In this document: in pieces, positions 7,703 to 16,131 of the stretch
Layout: every line of letters begins with the position of its first letter
How positions within the stretch are numbered: the first letter of the stretch is position 1
From: Fodinibius sp050117475
GTDB taxonomy: Bacteria; Bacteroidota; Rhodothermia; Balneolales; Balneolaceae
DNA length: 25,964 bases
Direction of reading: 5' to 3'
Assembly (NCBI GenBank): GCA_050117475.1
Contig: JASFMR010000050.1
Location: 1-25,964 of the forward strand
Notes under the pieces: model-generated
Seen by the model: the letters and a program-made list of their open reading frames with translations, nothing else
What the model was told of the DNA's origin: nothing
Databases searched by the model: none
Program-made: the position numbers and the translations under genes

Positions 7703-9259
7703 ATGCTGCGCAAACTCATATATCTAAACTGGACGGCCTTCCTTGATCGGCTGACCAAGTTCCAGACATTTTTGATGGCGGGTTACATCGTATTCCTGCT
7801 TATTTTGTTTTCCAACCTCCTCGGGTCTGCCCTTGTAATCGTCTTTTTTGATAAAAACCCGGTTTTAGTTAAAAACCTCCCTTGGTTTACTTCCGAAACA
7901 CACCGCCTTATTACTCTTATATTCGCAAATGTTTTATGGATCCTACACTTTTCATTTACCAGTACGCGTTTATTGAACATGGAGAGAAACCGGAAATTAC
8001 TGACCTTTGGTTATCCGGTAAAAAAACTTAGCCGGCATCTTAACCTGGTAGGATTCTTCCACCCTATCAATATGATTTTCAATCTCACCTGGACTGTTTT
8101 CCTGCTTCTGCAGGTGCGTTACCCAATGTATATTCCGGTCGTGCTGGCTGCCATTCTCCTCAATTATGCCATCATTTATTCGATCAAACACCGCTTTCTC
8201 AAAATCGTGGAAAAACGCTTTAAGATTATAATCTTTAGTGCACTTTTCCTCATCTTCGGGACTGTGCAGGCCATTGCCATCATTTCCCGTGAGTTTAAAT
8301 TCATCATCATCCGGTATATGCCGGACGTGACTACCCTGAACAACTACTTGTTTTACAGTCCGGGCGGATTATTACAGAACGCAGCTACGGGAACCTATGA
8401 CCTTAGCATTGCCTTAGTCATTTATAGTTTTTCGGCGGTCCTGATCTTCCTGATCTTCCGGGATCACCTGATAAAAACGAGAGAAGGATTACAAAAATCC
8501 ATTCAAGAACAGAAAATTTATAAACACAACCGCCTCTGGCATTTCCTCAAAAAATGGCTGGGGCTTCATGCCGGTAAGTTTTACTACTATATACTTTCCC
8601 ATTCATACAATAGACTGCAATTTTTAACCATTGCGCTCATCCCGGCAGTCTATATCCCGCTCTTGCTACAGCTCGACAAAAGCTATTATAGCCACCTGCT
8701 TATCCCCACCATGCTGGCAGCTATTCCCGTAGCACTGCTGGCGATGGGCATGGCAAATATGTTCGGATATGAAAACAAGGAATTTCTGCTGCACAAACAG
8801 TTTCCGATCTCTTTTGAACGACAGCTTAAAGAACGGTTTCTGGGCATTATTGTCGCACCACTACTTATTTTTTACCTAATCACTACTGCTGAAATACTTT
8901 ACCTGCCCCAGTTGGGCTCTGTCGTTGAAATCTATATTGCCAACACCTTTTTCTTTGTATGCTTCATGCTTGTTTTCATATGGTCTTCCTTTTATTACTA
9001 CAAAAAGGCAAATTATACCTCGTTTAGCTTCAAACATCCCATCATATCACAAAAAGTAACATTTATGATGACGTTCCTCATTTTTGGACTGGGATATTCC
9101 GTTTTTGCCCCCATAGGACAGTATGAAATATACCGGCTTTATGTGATGGGCGCCCTTATTTTAGCGATCACAATATATCTCTGGCGGAATATGAATGTAT
9201 TGGTACGTGCCTTTGATAAACATATTCTGCATCAAATATGGGTTGAAGCCGACCAATAA
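7703..9259 (+). CDS. Large ABC-exporter permease, first of two paralogues
   Basis: 518 residues from the ATG at 7703 (MLRKLIYLNW). The protein is mostly hydrophobic with roughly ten to twelve predicted helices and no signal peptide. It is a paralogue of the next gene: both begin M-x-K-L-x-x-x-N-W, and both carry NRKLLT-x-G-x-P-x-x-KL, F-x-HP-x-N-x-x-FN-x-TW, an H-A-G-K-x-x-YY segment and an FGYE-x-x-E-x-L-x-x-x-QFPIS motif before the last set of helices. It belongs with ABC-2-like multi-helix permeases by context: an ATPase gene follows as the third gene of the cluster. The substrate is unknown. There is a 103-base gap to the second permease. The two-times-half-transporter assignment is inferred from gene order; the membrane topology is only estimated by eye. 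Confidence 0.8.
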   Translation: MLRKLIYLNWTAFLDRLTKFQTFLMAGYIVFLLILFSNLLGSALVIVFFDKNPVLVKNLPWFTSETHRLITLIFANVLWILHFSFTSTRLLNMERNRKLLTFGYPVKKLSRHLNLVGFFHPINMIFNLTWTVFLLLQVRYPMYIPVVLAAILLNYAIIYSIKHRFLKIVEKRFKIIIFSALFLIFGTVQAIAIISREFKFIIIRYMPDVTTLNNYLFYSPGGLLQNAATGTYDLSIALVIYSFSAVLIFLIFRDHLIKTREGLQKSIQEQKIYKHNRLWHFLKKWLGLHAGKFYYYILSHSYNRLQFLTIALIPAVYIPLLLQLDKSYYSHLLIPTMLAAIPVALLAMGMANMFGYENKEFLLHKQFPISFERQLKERFLGIIVAPLLIFYLITTAEILYLPQLGSVVEIYIANTFFFVCFMLVFIWSSFYYYKKANYTSFSFKHPIISQKVTFMMTFLIFGLGYSVFAPIGQYEIYRLYVMGALILAITIYLWRNMNVLVRAFDKHILHQIWVEADQ

Positions 9260-9362
9260 CCGACCTCCTTGTCAGTTTTACCGGCATCTGGCAATTATTA
9301 ATTTCATTCCACAAACTAATTTATATCTTAGTAAGCGTATTTTTTAACCATGGGTTATCGGG

Positions 9363-10907
9363 ATGTTCAAAAAGTTGCTTGAGTTTAACTGGAAGCTCTT
9401 CCGTCATTCACTGACAGGGGCAAAAATTTCTGTCTTGGCAGTCTATGGCACATTGCTCGTGCTTATTTTCTCCCAAGTCATAAGTACGGTTTACTTGATT
9501 GTGATGATGCAAAATAGTGAACTCAGCAATATATTCAGCTGGTACACCCCGGCAAGAGGAAAATTCCTACTGTTGGCTTTTGTCAACCTGTTATGGCTGG
9601 CCCAATTTTTCTTTACCAATATCCGGCTGATGAAGCTGGAGGAAAACCGGAAACTGCTCACCATGGGATTTCCTCTCCAAAAACTAGCCAGCTATCTTTC
9701 ATTGCTTGCCTTTGTACACCCTTTGAACCTGCTGTTTAACGGCACTTGGTTTTTTCTGTTGATGCTACAGTTTGGCAGCCTCTATTATGCACCTTTAGCA
9801 CTTGTGATAGTATTGGCCAATTTCTCGATCATTTTCTCAATCAAATTTCGCACGCTTAAACTAATAAAGAACTACCAGAAATGGATTTTCGTTATGATCC
9901 TTTTTCTTTTGCCCATTATTGGGGTGTCCATCCAGCAACTGCTTTCCAGTTCTTTTTTTGAACAATTCCAGCCCTATATCAATACTTTTAATACTATTGC
10001 ACTCGCCCTGCCGGGGGGGCTGGTTGTGGCAACCACAATGTCGCAATCTTTTGGTTTGCAAACGGGGATTTTGGTATTCTGTCTTCTGCTTTCGGGAGGT
10101 TTGTATCGAGATCATCTCATTAATACCCAGCAAGCACTTCAGGTTCAACCTTCGGATGAGCCCCACCACCTTGAGAACAGTAAATTCAGAAGCTGGCTAT
10201 GTGATCAATTCGGTAAACACGCCGGAAAATACGTCTACTATGTTGCCACACACCCATATAACAAAATTCAAGCTACCATATTTTTGGGGTTCCCCATCCT
10301 GTATATTCCCTTCATGCTTTCCCGAATGGACGAGCTCGGGACTTCAAAATTTATTATCTTGTTTTTTTTCATGTACGCCCCGATGGGGTTCCAACTTATG
10401 TTTATGGGCAACCTTTTCGGCTATGAACACCGGGAACTATTAAAAGAAATACAATTTCCGATTTCAGTTAGCCAACAACTGAAACAACGCATCCAGGGCG
10501 CCCTGATTCTTCCGCTTACCATGCTAGTCATCGTTAGCAGCACTGAGATGATCATTCTAATGGGAAAAGAAAACCTCTTATCTATATTGTTGGGCAACAT
10601 TATCATTTTTGAAGTCTTCTCAGCACTTTTTTTATGGAGCTCATTTTACCGGCTAAAAAAAGTAAAGTGGGTTTCTTTCAGCTTCTCACAACCGGTAATT
10701 GCGCGATCCGTTCAATTTATATCCGGCTTTATAATGATGTTTCTAAGCGCTGCCCTATATATCTCGTACGGAAGCTTTGAACCATATAAAGATGTTTTTA
10801 TGGCTGCCCTTGCACTGATATTAGGTTTGGGGATCAACGGTTATATCAATAACATTCAGACAGTATTTACCTCAAAAATCACCCCTCGTTTATGGAACGA
10901 GCTATAG
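9363..10907 (+). CDS. Large ABC-exporter permease, second paralogue
   Basis: 514 residues, ATG at 9363 (MFKKLLEFNW). It is collinear with the preceding permease and has the same motifs: ENRKLLTMGFPLQKL at about 94-108, FVHPLNLLFNGTW, KHAGKYVYYVATHPYNK in the middle, and FGYEHRELLKEIQFPIS at about 354-370. The middle cytoplasmic-looking segment (about 255-285, rich in Q, E, H and K) separates two hydrophobic halves. The last 16 bases overlap the start of the ATPase gene, which implies translational coupling and a physical partnership. With the first paralogue it probably forms a heterodimeric membrane channel. The cargo is unknown. Confidence 0.83.
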   Translation: MFKKLLEFNWKLFRHSLTGAKISVLAVYGTLLVLIFSQVISTVYLIVMMQNSELSNIFSWYTPARGKFLLLAFVNLLWLAQFFFTNIRLMKLEENRKLLTMGFPLQKLASYLSLLAFVHPLNLLFNGTWFFLLMLQFGSLYYAPLALVIVLANFSIIFSIKFRTLKLIKNYQKWIFVMILFLLPIIGVSIQQLLSSSFFEQFQPYINTFNTIALALPGGLVVATTMSQSFGLQTGILVFCLLLSGGLYRDHLINTQQALQVQPSDEPHHLENSKFRSWLCDQFGKHAGKYVYYVATHPYNKIQATIFLGFPILYIPFMLSRMDELGTSKFIILFFFMYAPMGFQLMFMGNLFGYEHRELLKEIQFPISVSQQLKQRIQGALILPLTMLVIVSSTEMIILMGKENLLSILLGNIIIFEVFSALFLWSSFYRLKKVKWVSFSFSQPVIARSVQFISGFIMMFLSAALYISYGSFEPYKDVFMAALALILGLGINGYINNIQTVFTSKITPRLWNEL

Positions 10908-11653
10908 ATATTAACGGCTTAAAAAAATCATACGGTAAAAAAGCAGTATTAGAAGATTTTGACCTTTCAGTCCCGTCCGGCAATATTTTCGGCCTCATAG
11001 GGCCCAATGGCGCCGGTAAAAGTACACTTATCGGTATTCTAACCGGACTATTGGATTATGATGCCGGTCAAATTCTGATTAACGGTTTAGAATTAAATGA
11101 AGAAAACGAGCTCAACATCAAGCGACAGGTGGCTTCGGTCCTGCAGCCGCCCCTTCTATTCGAACATTTTACCAGCCATGATTTTTTATACTACATCTGT
11201 GACATCTACGAAATACCTACCGAAACTTTGCAACAGAAGGTTAATTCTTTACTGGATTTTCTGGGCCTAACCGAGTTTGAGCATGCTAAAATCAATAAAC
11301 TTTCGGCCGGTAGCCGCAAAAAGCTTTCTTTCTGTGCAGCAATCCTGACAGAACCCCAAATCCTCTTTTTGGATGAGCCTTTCGAAAGCATCGATGTTAT
11401 TTCCATCGGCAGAATGAAAACCATACTCAACCACCTGCAGCAGAAAGGGATTACCATTGTTATCACCAGTCACATCCTTGAAATAGTAGAAAACCTATGC
11501 GACGATATTGCGATCCTCCACAATCAAAAAATCATCGCCTACCTGGATTCCAAAAGCCGCAAAGAATTACAGGAAGACACCAGCCTCAGTGAAATTTTTG
11601 AAAGCTATGTGGAAATTGAAAAACCTAAAGATGATGTTTTGAATTGGCTGTAA
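10892..11653 (+). CDS. ABC transporter ATP-binding protein
   Basis: 253 residues. Walker A is GPNGAGKST (37-45), the Q-loop glutamine is Gln85, the signature is degenerate (LSAGS at 137-141 instead of LSGGQ), Walker B is ILFLDEP (157-163) and the switch histidine is His194 (TSHILE). The D-loop SID departs from the usual SALD. All catalytic residues needed for ATP hydrolysis are present. The closest general class is the CcmA/EcsA-type ATPase of ABC-2 exporters. It overlaps the second permease gene by 16 bases, so the three genes at 7703-11653 are best read as one exporter energised in the cytoplasm. The C-terminal tail (about 215-253) is long and acidic. The substrate cannot be deduced. Confidence 0.93.
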   Translation: MERAIDINGLKKSYGKKAVLEDFDLSVPSGNIFGLIGPNGAGKSTLIGILTGLLDYDAGQILINGLELNEENELNIKRQVASVLQPPLLFEHFTSHDFLYYICDIYEIPTETLQQKVNSLLDFLGLTEFEHAKINKLSAGSRKKLSFCAAILTEPQILFLDEPFESIDVISIGRMKTILNHLQQKGITIVITSHILEIVENLCDDIAILHNQKIIAYLDSKSRKELQEDTSLSEIFESYVEIEKPKDDVLNWL

Positions 11654-11810
11654 CCGGGCAGCCTAGATAATACGGAAAGAGCTACAGTTTTCCTCTCTCG
11701 ACCTTTCAGGACCAGGATTTGATAATCCCTAAAATTCCTGGATTAATGAGAAAATGACACTTTCAAAGACTTTGGTTACATTAAATTAATTGTGACAAAT
11801 AGATGTAGAT

Positions 11811-12845
11811 ATGAGTGTTGCCAACCTTTCTGACAGCTTAAAGCATCCCGCTCACCGCGAGGGTTATTTTGAGCGCCTGCCAAATCATGTCCAGGACTTA
11901 CGGTCCATTCAGCCGGATGTGTTTGAAGACGTCAGTTTCACCGATTGGAATGAGCTCTCATGGGACAACATGCAACGTCCCTATAAAGTAAAAAAATGGG
12001 CTGAGGGCAAGAAACTCTGGGAACAGGAAAGCGGAGAAAAAATGCCTGTGAAAGAGGGGTGGAAACATTTCAACCGATCTTTTCATCAACTTTTCTTAAA
12101 AGATGTCCCCGAAGAAAAGCGGACTGTACAGTCCAATCTCTGGAAATCTTTACTCAAAATGGATATCCGAGGTGCCGGGGAAGCCCTCGAAGAGCTTATA
12201 CAGCTTTTGATTTGGAACAAGGTACATCGCGTGGAAGATGCAATATGGGATCCGCGTGGGAAACGCTCCCTATTTGAGGGACTGGACGTAAAGAAACCTG
12301 AAATACTCTTCCTTGGTGCAGCTGACGGTTACGAAGCGATGCAGCTCCTGGCTCAGTACCCCGGCGGACACGCCGTACTGGTCGACTATGACGAATTCTG
12401 TAAAACTGACCGTCACGGAAAATTCCCTGCCAGCTATCCTTTCCTAGGGAATAACCCGTCAACCGGTAGCCGGAAAGTTTTCTATAAAGAGGACATGAAT
12501 ATTGACTTTGTCGTAGACGATATTCGCAACCTCAAGTACGGCAAAGAATTTGATATCGTAGTAAGTATCGGATTGATCGAACATTTTCCCGACAAATACA
12601 AACATGAAGCTTTTGAAATGCATCGGCGATTTCTTAAAACGGGTGGCTACACCCTCCTCACCACCCCCCGGAGGCAATGGCGAAGCCGAGCCTTTTATAC
12701 CATAATGAGCGATTACATGAATTACGGATACCGGGAGCTTATGGACGTTTATCAGATGGGCCTATATGCCTGGGAAAATGGGTTTAAAATCCTACGTGCC
12801 GGTTATATCAAGGCCCACAACGGACTTATTTGCAAAGTCCGATAG
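11811..12845 (+). CDS. Class I SAM-dependent methyltransferase
   Basis: 344 residues. The Rossmann-like methyltransferase core sits in the C-terminal half. Motif I is ILFLGAADGYEA (165-176), the acidic end of strand 2 is VDYDEF (191-196), the acidic motif is VVDDIRNL (234-241), the strand 4 region is FDIVVSIGLIEHFPD (247-261), and the post-motif is LKTGGYTLLTTPR. The first 160 residues are charged and Trp-rich (KKWAEGKKLWEQESG) and match no domain I recognise; they may bind the substrate. The gene stands alone, with about 157 bases on the left and 125 on the right. The methyl acceptor is unknown. It resembles Methyltransf_11/25-type enzymes acting on small molecules or sugars, but this is inference. 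Confidence 0.85.
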   Translation: MSVANLSDSLKHPAHREGYFERLPNHVQDLRSIQPDVFEDVSFTDWNELSWDNMQRPYKVKKWAEGKKLWEQESGEKMPVKEGWKHFNRSFHQLFLKDVPEEKRTVQSNLWKSLLKMDIRGAGEALEELIQLLIWNKVHRVEDAIWDPRGKRSLFEGLDVKKPEILFLGAADGYEAMQLLAQYPGGHAVLVDYDEFCKTDRHGKFPASYPFLGNNPSTGSRKVFYKEDMNIDFVVDDIRNLKYGKEFDIVVSIGLIEHFPDKYKHEAFEMHRRFLKTGGYTLLTTPRRQWRSRAFYTIMSDYMNYGYRELMDVYQMGLYAWENGFKILRAGYIKAHNGLICKVR

Positions 12846-12898
12846 GTCTAAGGAATTACCAAAGGTTAAAAGCTTGACCAAACGGAAGCCTGGATAGA

Positions 12899-12941
12899 GA
12901 GGGGTATTCTGCCACCAAAAAAAAAGCCAGAGTGCCCCCTC
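12899..12941. repeat. Imperfect hairpin with poly-A loop between convergent genes
   Basis: GAGGGGTATTCTG (12899-12911) pairs with CAGAGTGCCCCCTC (12928-12941), using two G-U wobbles and one bulged C. The loop contains nine A (12917-12925). It lies between the stop codons of two convergent genes (12845 and 12971). A T-run follows the stem on neither strand, so termination is possible but not textbook. Confidence 0.4.
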
Positions 12942-12970
12942 GTATGGTTTAACCGATTGGAAACAGGCCA

Positions 12971-13345
12971 CTACTCTTCGGGGGCTTCTACGCCGAAAAC
13001 GTTTGTTATACGATCAAGCTTTTCCTGTTGTGCGGAAGAGACCTCTCCGTTGCATTCGGCAATCGCATTTAACAACGCTACTGTCACTTGCTTTTTGTGA
13101 TGGTCGAAATGCTTGCTTCCCCACTCGACAGCTTCATCCACAAGCTGGTCAAGCTGGTCAGTTCCAAGGGCCCCGATGTGCTGCAACGTTTCCTGGTAGT
13201 AAGTTTCCAGGCTATAGTTAATATCTTTCAGGGCATTTTTTACGGCTTGTTCTTCACTATAGTCAATGCTTCCGTCAGCTCCTTCAACCCACCAGATTAA
13301 CACATCAATAGCTTTTTCGTCGCTTAATTCAAATGACATACTCAA
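12971..13345 (-). CDS. TerB-like helical protein
   Basis: 124 residues, all predicted helical and acidic. The N-terminal half has DVLIWWVEGADGSIDYSEEQ (about 14-33), which resembles the TerB/DjlA-type motif in which an ADG-I-x-x-x-E stretch ends the first helix pair. A second repeat-like half follows (NAIAECNGEVSSAQQEKLDR), also with the x-x-x-E-x-x-x-x-E pattern. TerB-like domains bind divalent metal or act as scaffolds near the inner membrane; the substrate here is unknown. The gene is followed by a free-standing GAF gene upstream on the same strand with a 49-base gap, so the two may be co-transcribed. A shorter start at the second Met (13339) is possible. Confidence 0.62.
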   Translation of the reverse strand: MSMSFELSDEKAIDVLIWWVEGADGSIDYSEEQAVKNALKDINYSLETYYQETLQHIGALGTDQLDQLVDEAVEWGSKHFDHHKKQVTVALLNAIAECNGEVSSAQQEKLDRITNVFGVEAPEE

Positions 13346-13394
13346 TAAAAGTTTATTAGTTAATATGTTTTTTAATAAATGTCTTTAAGAAATA

Positions 13395-13871
13395 CTAGAA
13401 TAACTCTGAGACAACATCGCAAACTGCCTCAAGCATCAATCGATGATCTTCTGTAATAGAATCTTTGGTATGTGAATCAATGTCGAGTTCAGCAACAAAT
13501 CTTCCGTCTTTCTTAATTGGAACCACGATTTCCGCTTTCACATGTATGCTGCAAGATAGGTAATTGTCTTCTTTGCTAACATCCTGCACAACAAATGTTT
13601 CATTCGTTTCCGCTGCCTGTCCACAGATGCCTTTGCCGAATGCAATGCGTGTATGGTCCGTAGGATCGCCTACATAAGGGCCCAGGATCAATTCTCGTTC
13701 GGCATTGGGATCAACCAGGTAAAAGCCGGTCCAATCAAATACTTCAACCTCGCCATCCAATAAGTGGCAAATTTCCTTCAGTTTATCGTCGCGGGATTTC
13801 CCGGGCTGTGCAACAATATCAGATACACTGTCCACCAATTCTTTAAAATCCCTGACCGCTGTACTACTCAT
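13395..13871 (-). CDS. GAF-domain free-methionine-(R)-sulfoxide reductase homologue
   Basis: 158 residues, a single GAF domain close to the length of the fRMsr (MsrC) family. Family hallmarks are DWTGFYLVD (46-54), LILGPYVGDP (61-70), FGKGICGQAA (78-87), a central cysteine (Cys107, in NYLSCSIHVKAEIVVPI) and AELDIDS (127-133). In characterised fRMsr enzymes three cysteines take part: one just before the RI-x-FG-x-G-V-CG segment, one in GVCG, and the catalytic one in HIACD. Here the second (Cys83) and third (Cys107) remain, but the first position is occupied by DHT (72-74), and the HIACD context is LSCS. It may use a different resolving route or have another role. Expected reaction: reduction of free methionine-R-sulfoxide in the cytoplasm. 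It is divergent from the MarC gene. Confidence 0.85.
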   Translation of the reverse strand: MSSTAVRDFKELVDSVSDIVAQPGKSRDDKLKEICHLLDGEVEVFDWTGFYLVDPNAERELILGPYVGDPTDHTRIAFGKGICGQAAETNETFVVQDVSKEDNYLSCSIHVKAEIVVPIKKDGRFVAELDIDSHTKDSITEDHRLMLEAVCDVVSELF

Positions 13872-13996
13872 ACTAATTATTGTTTCGCTGTTTTGAATTT
13901 AGCTTAAATCTAAGATTAAATTTTTCATTACAAAAATATGCCCTCTTTTTTAACAACATCTTAAAAATTCAAACTTTGTTTTCTATCTTTGGGCCT

Positions 13997-14671
13997 ATGT
14001 TTAAAGAATTTCTGTTCCAAACCGATTTTTTCAACACCTATTTTTCAGGTACGCTAACACTTTTTTTTGCGGCTTTTACTTCCATCATTTCGGTAGCCAA
14101 TCCGCTGGCAGCTATGCCTGTTTTCCTGTCGCTTACAGAACATAATAATGCCTCTGAGCGTGCGGCAGTTGCCAAAAAATCATCTTTCTACATGTTTGTA
14201 GTCCTCATCATATTTCTGTTGGCGGGGACTTTCATCATGAGCTTTTTCGGAATCAGCCTTCCAGGAATTCGAATTGCCGGTGGCTTGATCATTCTACGAG
14301 CCGCCTATGCGATGTTAAATCCGGTGACCACAGAACGCAAAATATCGGAAGAGGCCGAAGAAGCGGCAAAGACAAAAGAAGATATTTCTTTTACCCCCAT
14401 GGCAATGCCTATGCTTTCCGGGCCGGGCAGCATCGCTGTAGTCATAGGGTTGGCTTCCCAGGCCGAAAATATCCTGGACCTGGGGGTCATGACACTGGCC
14501 ATAGCCCTGGTTGCCATCATTGCTTATGCCGTTCTAAGAATTGCGCCCTTTTCTGCAAAATATATTGGTCCCACCGGGATGAATGCCATCACGCGAATGA
14601 TGGGCTTTATCGCCATGGCAATAGGCGTACAATTCATCCTGAATGGCATTTCCAAGTTTTTTGGATTCTAG
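13997..14671 (+). CDS. MarC-family integral membrane protein
   Basis: 224 residues from the ATG at 13997 (MFKEFLFQTDFF), matching the usual 200-225 residue size. The frame stays open back to 13880, but that extension covers A/T-rich intergenic DNA and is rejected. Six hydrophobic segments are visible. Family features are ISVANPLAAMPVFLSL (about 31-46), FFGISLPGIRIAGGLI and FTPMAMPMLSGPGSIAVVI. MarC proteins are inner-membrane proteins of uncertain function (once linked to multiple antibiotic resistance in E. coli; now considered unrelated to it). A TATCTTTG box lies at 13984-13991, like the Bacteroidota -7 element, but no convincing -33 element lies at the right distance. The stop is 12 bases from the convergent coaX stop. 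Confidence 0.92.
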   Translation: MFKEFLFQTDFFNTYFSGTLTLFFAAFTSIISVANPLAAMPVFLSLTEHNNASERAAVAKKSSFYMFVVLIIFLLAGTFIMSFFGISLPGIRIAGGLIILRAAYAMLNPVTTERKISEEAEEAAKTKEDISFTPMAMPMLSGPGSIAVVIGLASQAENILDLGVMTLAIALVAIIAYAVLRIAPFSAKYIGPTGMNAITRMMGFIAMAIGVQFILNGISKFFGF

Positions 14672-14683
14672 GGAAATGCCAGC

Positions 14684-15442
14684 CTACTGCCTTTCCATAA
14701 TCTTTCGTAAGCCATCGAGCGTAAGCATGGGGTCAATCACATCAAAATAATCGGTATAGGCCCCCACCTTTTCAGATAACCCGCCGGTGGCAATCACGTT
14801 GGCTGAACCCATCTGCCCGCGCATACGATCGATAAGTCCCTCAACCATGCATAAATGTCCCAAAACAAGTCCGGACTTCATGGCTTCGGTTGTATTTTTG
14901 CCAATGACATTTTCCGGCTTTTCCAGCGGTATCTGGGAAAGCTGTGCAGCCTTACCCACCAGGGCGTCAATCGTAACTTTAAGGCCCGCACAAATAGCAC
15001 CGCCGATCAGTTCCCCGGGCTTACGCACCGCCATCACCGTGGTGGCAGTCCCGAAATCCACTACAATGCAATTGTCTTTGAAAACGTCATAAGCTCCGAC
15101 CGCATCAGCAATCAGGTCGGCCCCGACACTATGGGGACTGGCTGTCTTAACCTCGATCCCGGTTTTTACCTCGCCGTTTAAAACCAGGGGCTCAGTATGC
15201 GAGCGTTTCTCAAAAACCTCGCTAACCGTATGGGTAAGCTGCGGCACCACACTGCAAATGATGATTTGATCGAAATCATGGAATCCAAGGCCCACCTCTT
15301 CAAAGAGGTTTTTAAACAGCATAGCATATTGGTCGGAGGTTTCATCAGCATTGGTCTGAATGCGCCACTGATAGTTCCATTCTCCGTCCCGGGAGGCCCC
15401 GATTACAATATTGCTATTTCCGATATCCAGTGCGAGCAGCAT
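14684..15442 (-). CDS. coaX: Type III pantothenate kinase
   Basis: 252 residues, the usual CoaX length. It phosphorylates pantothenate with ATP, the first committed step of coenzyme A synthesis in the cytoplasm. Visible motifs are the phosphate-binding DIGNSNIVIG (6-15), the substrate-binding SPHSVGADLIADA (102-114, with the conserved GAD), the catalytic strand VVDFGTATTVMAV (127-139, Asp129) and GGAICAGL (147-154). The C-terminal part (about 195-252) contains IATGGLSEKVG and DPMLTLDGLR, as in known CoaX proteins. It is divergent from the DinB gene and convergent with the MarC gene. Type III kinases resist N-pentyl pantothenamide and need a monovalent cation; these are family properties. Assignment is secure. 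Confidence 0.96.
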   Translation of the reverse strand: MLLALDIGNSNIVIGASRDGEWNYQWRIQTNADETSDQYAMLFKNLFEEVGLGFHDFDQIIICSVVPQLTHTVSEVFEKRSHTEPLVLNGEVKTGIEVKTASPHSVGADLIADAVGAYDVFKDNCIVVDFGTATTVMAVRKPGELIGGAICAGLKVTIDALVGKAAQLSQIPLEKPENVIGKNTTEAMKSGLVLGHLCMVEGLIDRMRGQMGSANVIATGGLSEKVGAYTDYFDVIDPMLTLDGLRKIMERQ

Positions 15443-15574
15443 AATTATGATATATAAGAGTTGCCGTTATTTCAGACCCAAAAATAGTTCGCCTCTCATC
15501 GACTTCAAAATTTGAATAAAAGCAATGATTCTAATATGCTCCAGCAAGTCAATTTTAAACCCACGATAAATAAC

Positions 15575-16042
15575 ATGGATCCTGCAGATCGACTTTTGAG
15601 ATTATTTTCGTACGATGGATGGGCAAATGAGCAGGTTTTAATAAGCCTGCAAGAAAATGCACCCTTTAAGAATTCGGCGGAAGCCGTTCGAACCTACGCA
15701 CATATTGCAGGGGCACAAGAACTCTGGCACCGACGCATTACAGGCCAATCCCTCGATGAGCTGGAGATTTGGCCCGAATATAACCTGCCCGAGGCCCTTC
15801 AAATATTGAATACATACTCAATAAAGTGGAAAGAACTCATTGAAAAAAACCGGGGCAGCCTGGATCGGATGATATCCTACAAAAATTCAAAAGGAACCGC
15901 CTATGACACTATGCTTTCGGATATCCTCCACCACGTTATCATACACGGCCAGCACCACCGTGCACAGATAGCTAAATTGTTACGAAATGCAAAAATTACC
16001 CCACCCGGTACGGATTTTATCTTTTTTACCCGTTCCAATTAG
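15575..16042 (+). CDS. DinB-family metal-binding protein
   Basis: 155 residues from the ATG at 15575 (MDPADRLLRLFSYDGWANEQ), the point where DinB proteins usually begin. The frame allows earlier starts at 15536 (ATG) or 15512 (TTG), and neither has a clear ribosome site. The protein is a four-helix bundle of the DinB/YfiT type. Candidate metal-ligand histidines are His43 or His52 (YAHIAGAQELWHRR) and His124 and His128 (HHVIIHGQHHRAQ). Members act as thiol-dependent S-transferases or hydrolases or are of unknown role, often induced by stress. The C-terminal ending PPGTDFIFFTR is typical of the bacterial subfamily. It is divergent from coaX and precedes the symporter gene by about 90 bases. Specific substrate unknown. 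Confidence 0.85.
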   Translation: MDPADRLLRLFSYDGWANEQVLISLQENAPFKNSAEAVRTYAHIAGAQELWHRRITGQSLDELEIWPEYNLPEALQILNTYSIKWKELIEKNRGSLDRMISYKNSKGTAYDTMLSDILHHVIIHGQHHRAQIAKLLRNAKITPPGTDFIFFTRSN

Positions 16043-16131
16043 TATATTAAACCCGAAAACAAGTAATTAAACCCATACGAGGCCTTATTCTGGAACAACT
16101 AGACCAAATTCTTGCGGCTTTTTCGAACTTT

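Noticed and set aside
11712..11741. CCAGGA/TCCTGG hairpin after the ABC ATPase gene as a terminator
   Set aside because: Six pairs, long loop and no T-run; the spacing after the stop is also large.
13984..13991. TATCTTTG as a Bacteroidota-type -7 promoter element for the MarC gene
   Set aside because: No -33 TTTG at the expected spacing, and the start of transcription would fall on the start codon.
13880..13996. Upstream extension of the MarC gene
   Set aside because: The stretch is A/T-rich intergenic sequence, has no homology and overlaps the promoter region of a divergent gene; the ATG at 13997 fits the family length.
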